Shown here: positions 9,793-18,350 of the stretch, piece after piece | How the letters are laid out: every line of letters begins with the position of its first letter | How positions within the stretch are numbered: position 1 is the stretch's first letter | DNA from: Hypsibius dujardini | Taxonomy: Eukaryota; Tardigrada; Eutardigrada; Parachela; Hypsibiidae | Direction: 5' to 3' | Length of the DNA stretch: 21,101 bases | Assembly (NCBI GenBank): GCA_001579985.1 | Contig: LRSR01010665.1 | Coordinates: forward strand, 1-21,101 | Notes under the pieces: model-generated | Databases searched by the model: none | Seen by the model: only the letters and a program-made list of their open reading frames with translations | Told to the model about the DNA's origin: nothing | Made by a program: the position numbers and the translations under genes

Positions 9793-12034
9793 GCAGACAG
9801 GCAGGCACATTAATAGCTTGTTGGGTCGGTGCCCCTTCTGATGAGACTATAATTTGTAAATTTAGTTAGTCGGTTTAATGCGGAGTGACTAGGCGGGCAG
9901 TGTCTGTTGGAGTTTTTTCTTTGCGTTGACCTAGTCTTATTGCAATATTTTCACAGGAGATATCCGACTCGGAAATGATTGCACCGCCGCCGCTCTCCTC
10001 ATTGTCAGACGGTCTCTCCACAAGCATCGTTCCGGCGGAACCTCCGACTGCCGCTGCCGTGTCGCTACCATCACCGTCACCCGCCTTGATCGAGATCGGC
10101 ATCGCTGTCGCCAACGAACCAATACTCTCCACAGCTGGGTATGATGCTTTTCAATTTGCGGTTGCCAATGTTTAATTAAATTTATTTTATGAACATTGTA
10201 TTCATTCTGAGCAAATAAAATTGACAGATATTTAGTCTAACCAAGATTCCATTCAGATTAATTAGGCTTGTCTTTTAGATTATTGTTAATCTCCATGGAA
10301 AATTATCTTTCAACTTACTGAAATTATAAAATTAAGTAAGAATATATGGCTATTAGTTATTTAAAACGTTATTTTAAAATATAAAATTAAAATATCTCAG
10401 GTTATATCAAATTTGCTTTTATATGCCGGTAATTGTTAAAATATAATTAAAAGTTCTTTTATTATTTTGTAAATATAGTAACATGAAAGTTTACGACAGA
10501 CATGTAGTCAAACAAACAGTTAAACAAGCAGACAGACAGTCAGACAAACAGACAAACAAATAAACAGGCAGGCAGGCAGACAGTCAGACAGTCAGACAAA
10601 CAGGCAGACAAACAGGCAGACAGTCAAACAGACAAACAGACAGTCAGACAGACAGACATACAAACAGGCAGGAAGGCAGACAAACAGACAGGCAAATAGG
10701 CAGGCAGATGTATGTATCTATTCGAGTTTTTGTTTTATATGGTACATATAAACTTTACCATGGTTTAGTTAACCGGATAATCTTGCAGTTCGATGGTCAG
10801 GCCGGCGGCCGATCAGCAGAGCCAGCATCACCATCCCCAGCAGCATCGGAACAGCAACACTACCAACCCCGTCGTAGTTACCCTAGTCAACGGCCACCGT
10901 GATCAGCCTCCTCCCCCATTGCATCACCAACAACCACCACAACCACCCCACTACCACCACCATCTCAAACAGCATCATCACCAGCAAGTGCCGCCGCCGT
11001 TGCCGTTACCGCCTGTGATAAACCTTACCACCCCCCTCGCCATCGAGAAGCCTTCTGCCCTTCTCGGCGGAGCCTTCCCCCCGCTCGGCAACTCTGCCGT
11101 CGTCGTTCGCCCCGTCCAACCGCCCCTCGACTACGCCAGTCTTCGACCAAAAATCGCCGCCGGACACGTCGGCGCCCAACCTCCCCTGCCAATCAACGCT
11201 TCCCAAGAGGACTCCCCTTCAATACCGCAGTCGGAATCCCAGCCGGTGCTGCGAAAAGACGCCTACCCACTGCCGCACGAACGGGCCAACTCACTGGGGC
11301 ATTATCCCGCAAGGCAACAGCGGAATTCCACGGATCAGCCGGCGAATTCGTCAGGGACGTCGGAAAACGGACCGCTGCCTGGAAGGCGCACGCAGTACTC
11401 CAAGCAGCGCTCAGTGCCACTGGAGTATGACCAGACATGCGGAACTGATCACTCGAGTCAAAATAAGCCCAATAATGCAATTACGTCGACCACGGCGACC
11501 GCGGTTGCTGTGGAGGATACCGCGTTGAGAAGTACGACCGCGACGGTCGTTGGGGACGTCACGATTGAGCCATCGGTTGAGCCATCGGTTGTTGTGGGGG
11601 GAGGATCATCGCAACAAAATCCATCGGGGCCATCGTCCGGGCCGTCGAATCCATCGATGAACGACTCGAGGAGAGGTGGGGGTGGTATGAAGATGGTGGG
11701 CCAGTTCCCGCAGGTGTACTCCATGAATTTGCAGCAGCAGAACGGACCGCAATCGGGACAGGCGATGAGCGGTGGTGCTGGTGGGCCTTCGGTGCCGCAG
11801 CCGCATCCGCAGTTGCAGTCGTTCCAGAATAGCCTTCAGACTGGGAGCAACAGCAGCGGCGCCGGCGCGTCATGCTTTGTCTGTGGGGAGCACGGTGAGC
11901 ACGGACATAACGGCACGGTGTGTCCGCGTCGGCCGGCGTTGGATCTCCAGCAAGCTGGTAAGGTGGATTTGGTAGACAGACGGGCAGACAGATGTGCCGA
12001 TGACAGACAGCTACACCGGTATGCGTTCGAAGGG

Positions 12035-12085
<51 letters not shown>

Positions 12086-12367
12086 ACAGACAGGCAGGCA
12101 GGCAGGCAGGTAGACAGACAGACAGGCAGGTAGACAAACAGACAGGCAGGTAGACAGACAGACAGACAGACCTTACGAACAGTCCTATCGGCAGACAGGG
12201 AATAGTTAGTTAGCAACTGTGGTCTCATAACACAGCTGATGCCTTTTCTCTGTTTCTGTTTTGCAGACAAATACTGCACCATACGCCGGGACGCGAAGCA
12301 GTACCAAGACACCGGCCGAGTCGTCCGATCCCGGCAACCACCCCATCACGGGAACCACCACAACTGA
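8696..12367 (+). CDS. ZCCHC14: ZCCHC14/ZCCHC2-like CCHC zinc-knuckle protein, five exons
   Basis: Vertebrate ZCCHC14 and ZCCHC2 are cofactors of TENT4 poly(A) polymerases. Exons: 8696-8962, 9282-9554, 9957-10138, 10789-11957, 12267-12367, all GT-AG with matching phases; 663 residues. Residues 10-180 form a helical conserved region (ILKWASGLETFERVDFVHLL, MELRYIHGIVDSLLKRDE, LIGTLMARHPAFRFEHRR) that resembles the N terminus of ZCCHC14. Residues about 190-600 are low complexity, with His/Pro/Gln tracts near 250-300. A zinc knuckle sits at 603-619 (C603, C606, H614, C619), followed by a short tail as in the vertebrate proteins. I see no SAM or PX domain. The knuckle has three extra residues. ATG 8696 starts a natural N terminus, but the exon seems to open at an acceptor near 8670, so a 5' UTR exon or upstream coding exon is possible. 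The family call rests on remembered similarity. Confidence 0.75.
9582..9808. repeat. CAGA/GGCA microsatellite in ZCCHC-like intron 2
   Basis: About 225 bp of ACAGACAGACAAGCAG-type units, with a GGCAGGCAGGCAGGCA core near 9713-9731. It fills over half of the 402-bp intron in the sense direction. Confidence 0.92.
10494..10707. repeat. CAGA/CAAA microsatellite in ZCCHC-like intron 3
   Basis: Imperfect ACAGACAGTCAGACAAACAG units over about 210 bp. The rest of this 650-bp intron is AT-rich with no recognisable feature. Confidence 0.9.
11973..12170. repeat. GGCA/CAGA microsatellite in ZCCHC-like intron 4
   Basis: Almost pure GGCA units from about 12033 to 12085, flanked by GTAGACAGACAG units. It keeps the frame open past the donor at 11958 up to a TAG at 12131-12133. 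Confidence 0.92.
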
Positions 12368-13296
12368 CCAAAAAGCGACCATTCAGACCCAACATAGCTC
12401 AACGCGCGCATCCCTCCTTCTCATCCTCTTCCTCCTCCTCCTCATTCTCTTCGGAAAGCTCACATTTTTTACATGAAATTTATGTCGCCTCTTCGCCGTC
12501 GACTGCAGCTGCTTGTACATGAATTTTCATGTCTGCTTCCCCTGCCTACCCACCAGGTCTACTATCATGCCTGTGCACGCATAGAACGCGTAATCCCCCT
12601 GCAATCAACCATCCTCCGATTACTTCTTTTCCTGAATCATCAAAAAGCCAGCCAGACTCTGCCGATGATCGAGGAGGAGATCGGGTTGTTGCTGATGCTG
12701 ATGGGGAATGTGTGTTATTTTTAACCTCCACTGAACGGAATGATGATGATCACAGACACTCCAGACAGACACGGCGGCTTGTGTTTGTGTGTGTTTTTTT
12801 TGTCTGAATGATGAAAAAGCTACCACGCTCCAGTCTTTGGCTGCTCTCACAAACGGGCCGGTGTTGGGTGATAGACAGAGATAGTCAAGGGGATTTATGT
12901 CTTTTGTTTCTCGGGGAGATCTTATTTTGTGTGTGTATGTGTTGATCACCACGAATTTGTTCATCCTGCAAATGACTGACTCGACTCAATAATGTATGTC
13001 TGTGTAGCTCTGTACAGTCCTTTTTGTTAATAGATACGGTACGACCCCCTTTTTTTGTGCGGCCTAGAGAGCTCAAGTTCCTCCAGTTACTTATTACTCT
13101 TTCTCTCTCTTCCTCTTGGACTCTGACACACTGACAGATTTTTTGAGGATGCCGTTTTCCGGTGTGGTCCTCGCTTTCTCTCCTTTATATACGGGGGTCT
13201 TCAAGTTTTGAGGTGGAGGTGGTGCTCTTTTTTTGATGAACATGTGTGAGGAATTTGGTTTAACGCGCGGCTTTTGCCAGCCAGTCTTTGATTTCA

Positions 13297-13302
13297 AATA
13301 AA
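13297..13302 (+). terminator. Candidate poly(A) signal for the ZCCHC-like gene
   Basis: AATAAA lies about 930 bp after the TGA at 12365-12367. It is the first exact hexamer I noticed downstream on this strand. A closer variant signal cannot be excluded. Confidence 0.4.
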
Positions 13303-13895
13303 GTAACGCGGAACGGAACTAAGAAATGGAACCGTTATGTTCCCATTCAACTGAGCAGCCTGTTAGTGGCTTGTCAAGTCTGAACGAATATATTTAAAAG
13401 ACATTTTAAATGACTCAGCGGGTTTTGATGTTGTATAAAATACCTTTGCTATGTTATGGAAAGACACCAAAATAGAATTCGAGATGGAGCCGGGATGATA
13501 TAACGAAGTAAAGGGATTTAGCAGTCAGTTGATATGGCATGACAGAGCAGGATGTCAACGGGCCGGAATGTGAGATCAAAGTCAGGTCAATTTTCTTCTT
13601 ATAAATAACAATTAACATGTGATGACTTTAGCAAAAGCCGTTTGGTTGTGAGAACTCGTTTGGACAGTGGAAATTGCGGACAACTGACAATCTTCAGATT
13701 GATTTCAACGGTTGATTGACTGATTAAAATAGCAGTATGCTGGAATTTAAACCATAAACTGCGGGAAACTAAGTAGTAACGGTAATATTTCTATATTATT
13801 AAAAATGGTCGAAAATAAATTTTGCAGAAAAGCTAATTAATGATCATTTTTTGCAGAAATATTTCAGAGCTATTCATAACGCCCAAAAATACAAT

Positions 13896-13901
13896 TTTAT
13901 T
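13896..13901 (-). terminator. NOB1: Candidate poly(A) signal for NOB1
   Basis: AATAAA on the minus strand (TTTATT on plus) lies about 300 bp after the NOB1 stop, giving a plausible 3' UTR length. AT-rich surroundings weaken the call. Confidence 0.4.
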
Positions 13902-13930
13902 CCAACAAATATACCAATAACATTTTAATC

Positions 13931-13954
13931 TCCCCTCCCCTCCCCCCTCCCCCC
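13931..13954 (-). other. G-quadruplex-forming tract
   Basis: The plus strand has C-runs of 4, 4, 6 and 6 separated by single T bases. The minus strand therefore has four G-runs with one-base loops, a textbook quadruplex pattern. It falls in the presumed NOB1 3' UTR, upstream of the candidate poly(A) signal in the transcript. Confidence 0.6.
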
Positions 13955-14204
13955 AATACAGATCTTCAATATTTTCAATTTAAATTATGGAGGTGTTATA
14001 TAGGAATAAACTCTCGCGTCAGTATGACCAAGATATAATCAAGAGGCGGTCAACAAATCCGATTTTTCGCGTGCTCATCTTCCTTCGCACAAACATCTAT
14101 CTGCCAACGGGACAATTAAAACATCTCAAACATCAACGGCCAAATAAAACACCGAAACATGTGAGAAAAAAGGGTTCGTCGCTGACGAGGAAAAAGGACC
14201 ACGT

Positions 14205-17200
14205 TCACTTCCGAGGTCTTCGACAGGCATTGGGGTTCTTGGCCATCCACGGCTGCATCTCGCAAAAGGTATTCAGCCCCCGGCGGCCCAACAAGGCCGC
14301 GCGACTGGTCAGGTCCGTCATGAGAAACGGCGAATCGCCCGGTACGTAGTCCGGATCGAAGACGTTCAGTTTCCGCAGCGACTTCTTGGGGGCTCGGAAC
14401 TGCGCCACCGGTTGGTCCTCGCACAGGATCGGGTTTACCGCGTGCTTTCCGCCTTTCGGTAAGGGGAGGGAAAACTAAAAGTACAAACAGGCCGAAAGAG
14501 ATCAGACTAGAAAATGAAGCGAGCTGTACGCAAGAAATCGTAAAAAAAAGCAGACACCCATCGACTCGACAGACAACCAAAGATACAGAAAACATGCACA
14601 CCGACAGACAGAGACACACATAACAGACAGATGGACATATTACTAGTCAGGCAGATGAAAAACCACGTTTCCAGCCTGATGGGCAAACGGGAAAACAGAC
14701 AAGCAGACAGCTCAACAATGAACTGTGGCAGATATGCAAAAAAGACTAGCACACGAGGAAAATCAGACGAACAGAGAAGAAACATCAGTAGGCAGCCAGA
14801 AAGTCGTGCAAGAATGTTTAATGCTTACAGACAGACGGACACAGACTGATATCAGAATGATTCAGACAGACAGTTCGGCAAACAACTCACAGATTGACAT
14901 CGAACAACACAGCCGTAAACAGTCAGACAGACAGAAAGTGAAGCAACCGGACAACTTATCACTACTGAAACGAATGCTGTGCAAGAAAACTTACAGACAC
15001 GCAGACACACATACATTTAGACAATACAGACGTCATCAATCAGTCAGTCAGTCAGCCAACACAGGGACCCACATCACCGAGTGTGCAAGAAACCTCCAGA
15101 TAGGACGCCAAGTAGGCCATCTCATCAATGCTCAGGCAGACATTTCGGCAAGTAACTTAGAGACAGACATCAGAGGCAATACAGATGTAATCATTCAGGC
15201 AAAACAGACAAGACAAAGCACCACTCAGGCAAATAACGAAGTAAGCGATCATAAAACGAGAGACAGTACAGAGAGCCACCTTTACATGCAGCAAAAAGAC
15301 ATTCACCTTGGTCCCGCGAATACTGAGCGGTCGCCGCGTGGAAATGTGGTACTTTGGCTGACCGTTCTTATCCACAGTCATGGCAACGCGTTTGAGGGTT
15401 TGGTGGCCGCAGGCGGCGCAAAACTGTTTCGACATATCGTGCGTTACCCTGAAAAAAGAACAAAGCAACCAAATGCATTCAGCGAATTTCAGTTAACCCA
15501 AAAAACCCAGTTCCAAATCCAAATAATCAATCAATCGACTGGTAAAATTAACCAGCAAATCATTCAATCAATTCGTTGACTGTTCCATTCAACTTCTACA
15601 GTTATTAAAAAAATGGAACAGTCAGTTAATTGAAGTAAACACAAGGCGCTGCTGTGGTGCAGTTTTAAAGCCGCTCTTCGCAGTTATCCAAAGAACGGTA
15701 GTTATAACCCACTAAGTTTCGCTCTCGCATTGACCCAGAAAGGAAGGCAAGCAGGCATCTGCTCACCTCTGAAGACCGGTCATGCAAACGGCAAGTTTGA
15801 ATGCACATCAAGAGTGCACAGACATGACTCACTTGTAACAAGCGAAACACCGGAAGACGTAAGTCCGCAGCGTCTTGATGACCATCCCGTCCGGTCCGAT
15901 CACATGCATTCCCATCTGCATTATCACATTCTAGAAGGGAGCAACGAAAGAGGGGCACCATTAGATACCGCTAAAAAGGCACAACACGAACAAATCTATC
16001 AATCAGCAGGGGACCCAACCAGTACCGTAAAACATTCAAAGTCGATGGATCAAAACTGTTCATGAGCCATGAAATCCCAAATACCTTTGTAAGTGTCTGT
16101 TTGTCTGTTTGTCTGTCCGTATGTCTGTCTGTACATCTGTCTGTCTGTACGTGTCTGTCTATCTGTCTGGTTGTCTGTCTCTGTCCGTCCGTCTGCCTGT
16201 GATTGCTTGCTCAACTTTCTACCCGTGTACCAACGCTGTCAGCTATTTGGCTATCTGTCTGAATGTGTCAATCAATCTACTCAGGACCATTGGTACCCAC
16301 CTGCATGGAGAAATCGCCAGTCAGACAGCCGACCTTGTCCGCCGTCGTAGGCTCTACCTTCTCCAGACCCATTTGCTTATACACGGCTTTCACATTTGAT
16401 GGGGTAATCCAACCGGCATCATCGTCGTCATCGTCGACGAAATCACCGGTGCCGGTCACTCCGGACGTGGACATGGCATTAGGTTCTTGCCGGCTTTCCT
16501 CTTCCTCTCCCAGACACACACCTTCCATGGCTTCAACACACTCCTCAAGAGCAGTCGCATCCGTCACATCCTCCCACACATCGGCGTCCGTCTCCGCAGG
16601 AAGGTTCTCCTCTTGGTCGGATGGCCGCTGTGTCGACACCTAAAAAATGGAAAGTGCACACGTATTTAATCAACAATCAACCAATTGATTTATCCAATAC
16701 GGCAGACGTCAATCAATCAATCAATCGGACTGGAGTCTTCTCATTGGAGAATGTAGTGCAGTTTTAAAGCCGAACTTCGCAATTGTCCGAAGACCGGTAG
16801 TTATAACCCACAATTTGGTCTTGCATGGTACCAGGAAAAAAAGAGAAACAGACAATCTGTCACCTTCAAAAGCCGGTAATGCGCCCAAGAATCAATCAAT
16901 CGATCACTCAATCAATCAATCGATCGATCAATTAATCACTCAATCAATCAATCGATCAATCAATGAATTAATCAATCAATTTTCGTCAATCATCCTTCTG
17001 AAAATTTGCATCTCCAAAATTGGCATCCGATATCTGTTGAAATGGCATCGCTTTCGAGACTCTCTCGGACAGTCTTAATACGGGAGAAAAAATCAGTTCG
17101 GGCTCTGCAAAACTGGGTATGAAATCTCGAAGACGTCGTTTTTGGTGATTTTCCCTTTTTGACGAAGTCGATCCTTCAAACCGGCATTCCGAGCATTACG

Positions 17201-18350
17201 AAATTTTTCAAAAATTACCTCGCTTTCGGAATTCACCCGGGAAGATCTTTTTGACGTGGCTGCATTGGTAGTTTCGGGTTTCGGGATGAAAAAGCCAGGC
17301 GTGTTGGCGGCCTGACGGACGTCTCCCTTGACGGACGAGGACGACGGTGCGGCAGTGTGGACGATCGTCTGCGAGCGAATGGGTTGCGTGTGGATGTGTT
17401 CGAGACCGCCGAGGTGCTCCTTTTCCAGGAGAAGGGTCAGGGCGATGACTTTGATGTCGGTGGCTGAGAGGCTAGCGTAATCTCCTGTCTTCTTCGCAAA
17501 GTCTGACACTGCAAAAGAACACAGGAATTATTTATTAGTTTCAATAAAAAAAAACATGAAATTTTGTCAATATTTACCTCCGATTCGAAACCCAAACAAT
17601 TCAAGAGTTTTTATTAATATATATTTAATAACTTACCGGTAAATCATGACATAGTAAAATCAATCACGCCGTCAATCAATCAATCAAGCAAGTAATGTCT
17701 CACAAAACACAAAACTCGAGGTGCGTGGAAGGCACTGTAAGATTAGCAAGCGTTAAATCTATTGAAATGAATAAGTATAAACGAAAAATAAATTCATTAC
17801 ATGACGGCAGGAATTCATGAGACTTGACTTCCGTAAAACAGTCTATTCACTCAATCAATCGAGACAATTTACAACGAACTATAACCAATCAATCAATCAA
17901 TCAGAACTATATTTTAGCCAATCAATCAATCAATGGCAGATAAAGATTACACAACTTCAAGCATTACAACAGAAAACCAATAAAAGTTCTGCAAGATAGC
18001 CAACCACCGACCGTGAACTATTAAAAACGTTGCTTTTCGTCCATTCCGTACCCATTTTGATGAGCTCCGGAGGAGGTTCCCGAAAGATCAGCTCGTACGG
18101 CAGCACCGCCAAGCGTTCTTTCGTTGCGCGGTCGCGAATCTCCGCAACCACCTCCGGCAAGGTGTAAATTTTTTCGCCCAAATTCTGAGGGAATATGGCC
18201 AGTAATTAGAATCTGAGAGAGAGCCCAACACAACCCGTAAGCGAAATGGGGAGAATTTCTTCCAACCTGGATTGCGACATTCCTGATGAAGCCTCCTGCG
18301 TCCACCACCAGATGCTCAACCTTCCCCGCTGGCCGCACAAACGGATCCAT
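14205..18350 (-). CDS. NOB1: NOB1, PIN-domain endonuclease of 18S rRNA 3'-end maturation
   Basis: NOB1 cleaves the 20S/18S-E pre-rRNA at site D/3 in pre-40S particles. Exons (minus): 18267-18350, 18052-18184, 17219-17508, 16301-16639, 15833-15930, 15307-15448, 14205-14474; every junction is GT-AG and in phase; 451 residues against about 412 in human. The PIN domain has VEHLVVDAG (D17), AEIRD (E43) and LSATDIKVIAL (D90), the expected acidic residues. An acidic stretch (238-243) precedes GWITPSN at 245-251. NVIMQMGMHVIGPDG leads into a zinc ribbon with C310/C313 and C325/C328. The C-terminal block has KPKGGK-like LPKGGKHAVNP, NVFDPDYVPGDSPF and NPNA near the end. A few extra N-terminal residues precede VEHL. 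Introns 5 and 3 carry H/ACA-like RNAs. The gene is divergent from the E3 ligase gene to its right. Confidence 0.95.
14551..15290. repeat. Degenerate CAGA-derived sequence filling NOB1 intron 6
   Basis: The 832-bp intron is largely decayed CAGACAGACA units with some CAGTCAGTCAGT. Stop codons are rare on the plus strand because of the repeat, which produces a 284-codon open frame (14725-15579) on the strand opposite NOB1. It shows no family resemblance and I do not call it a gene. Confidence 0.7.
15525..15578. repeat. AATC-type repeat in NOB1 intron 5
   Basis: AATAATCAATCAATCGAC followed by interrupted AATCATTCAATCAATTC units, just beyond the ACA end of the intron 5 snoRNA candidate. Confidence 0.75.
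15650..15785 (-). ncRNA. Box H/ACA snoRNA candidate in NOB1 intron 5
   Basis: Sense-strand element of about 136 nt. The 5' hairpin starts GCATGACCGG and has an apical stem GCAG/CTGC. A hinge follows with AGAGCG (15720-15725), one base off the H-box ANANNA. The 3' hairpin is 15657-15712, with GTG/CAC at its base and an apical stem formed by CGTTCTTTG and CGAAGAGCG. ACAGCA (15650-15655) puts ACA three bases from the end. Pocket strands AACTAC and GCTTT match those of the second copy. The ACA box is 16 nt below the upper stem, as the family requires. The guide would place the target uridine in 18S rRNA AAAGC-U-C-GUAGUU. It is intronic and in host orientation, the usual mode for metazoan snoRNAs. 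Ends are approximate. Confidence 0.72.
16094..16198. repeat. CTGT microsatellite in NOB1 intron 4
   Basis: About 100 bp of GTCTGTTTGTCTGTCC units on the plus strand, hence CAGA in the NOB1 sense direction. This is the opposite polarity to the tract in intron 6. Confidence 0.88.
16666..16735. repeat. AATC repeat in NOB1 intron 3, proximal block
   Basis: AATCAACAATCAACCAATTG, then a clean CAATCAATCAATCAATCG run at about 16710-16727. It ends about 14 bp before the ACA end of the intron 3 snoRNA candidate. Confidence 0.8.
16749..16882 (-). ncRNA. Box H/ACA snoRNA candidate in NOB1 intron 3 (paralogue)
   Basis: About 134 nt, related along its length to the intron 5 element. The 5' hairpin begins GCATTACCGG, with apical stem ACAGA/TCTGT and closing strand CCTGGT. 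The H box is AGACCA (16816-16821), an exact ANANNA. The 3' hairpin is 16756-16811, with apical stem CTTCG/CGAAG and the same 17-nt outer arms, GTGGGTTATAACTACCG and CGGCTTTAAAACTGCAC. ACATTC (16749-16754) supplies the ACA box. Of six differences from the intron 5 copy in the 56-nt 3' hairpin, two are in the loop, two swap U-G for G-U, one changes C-G to U-G, and one loses a pair. In the 5' hairpin a G-C pair is replaced by A-U. This pattern indicates selection on RNA structure. An AATC repeat array follows on the plus strand. Confidence 0.74.
16890..16990. repeat. AATC/GATC repeat array in NOB1 intron 3, distal block
   Basis: About 100 bp of AATCAATCAATCGATC with ACTC and ATTAATC variants. 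It begins next to the 5' end of the intron 3 snoRNA candidate, so that element is bracketed by AATC blocks on both sides. Confidence 0.9.
17656..17935. repeat. AATC repeat clusters in NOB1 intron 2
   Basis: Three short AATCAATCAATC clusters, at about 17670-17690, 17848-17862 and 17885-17935. Unremarkable AT-rich sequence lies between them. Confidence 0.82.

Larger units (their letters stand above)
12368..14204. other. Convergent intergenic region between ZCCHC-like and NOB1 genes
   Basis: No supported coding sequence. The first part is CT-rich (12410-12450) and likely 3' UTR of the ZCCHC-like gene. GT-rich and T-rich stretches follow at 12780-12800. From 13300 the region becomes AT-rich, with a C-tract at 13931-13954 just before the presumed NOB1 3' end. 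Short ORFs at 12473-12807 show no family resemblance. Confidence 0.55.

Noticed and set aside
12473-12807. ORFs after the ZCCHC-like stop as an extra exon or small gene
   Set aside because: The zinc-knuckle tail ends naturally at 12367. The downstream frames are unrelated in sequence and lie in the probable 3' UTR.
15020-15045. Possible C/D box snoRNA (TGATGA and CTGA on the minus strand of NOB1 intron 6)
   Set aside because: The boxes lie inside CAGT/AATC repeat. No D box at proper distance and no terminal stem.
14725-15579. 284-codon ORF, second longest single-frame ORF in the window
   Set aside because: It lies antisense in NOB1 intron 6 and exon 6, is built from decayed CAGA/AATC repeats, and its only conserved-looking part is the reverse complement of a NOB1 exon.
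15650-16882. Alternative reading of the paired NOB1 intron elements as a tRNA-derived SINE
   Set aside because: No A/B box promoter pair in either copy, no consistent tail, and the differences preserve RNA pairing. H/ACA architecture fits better.
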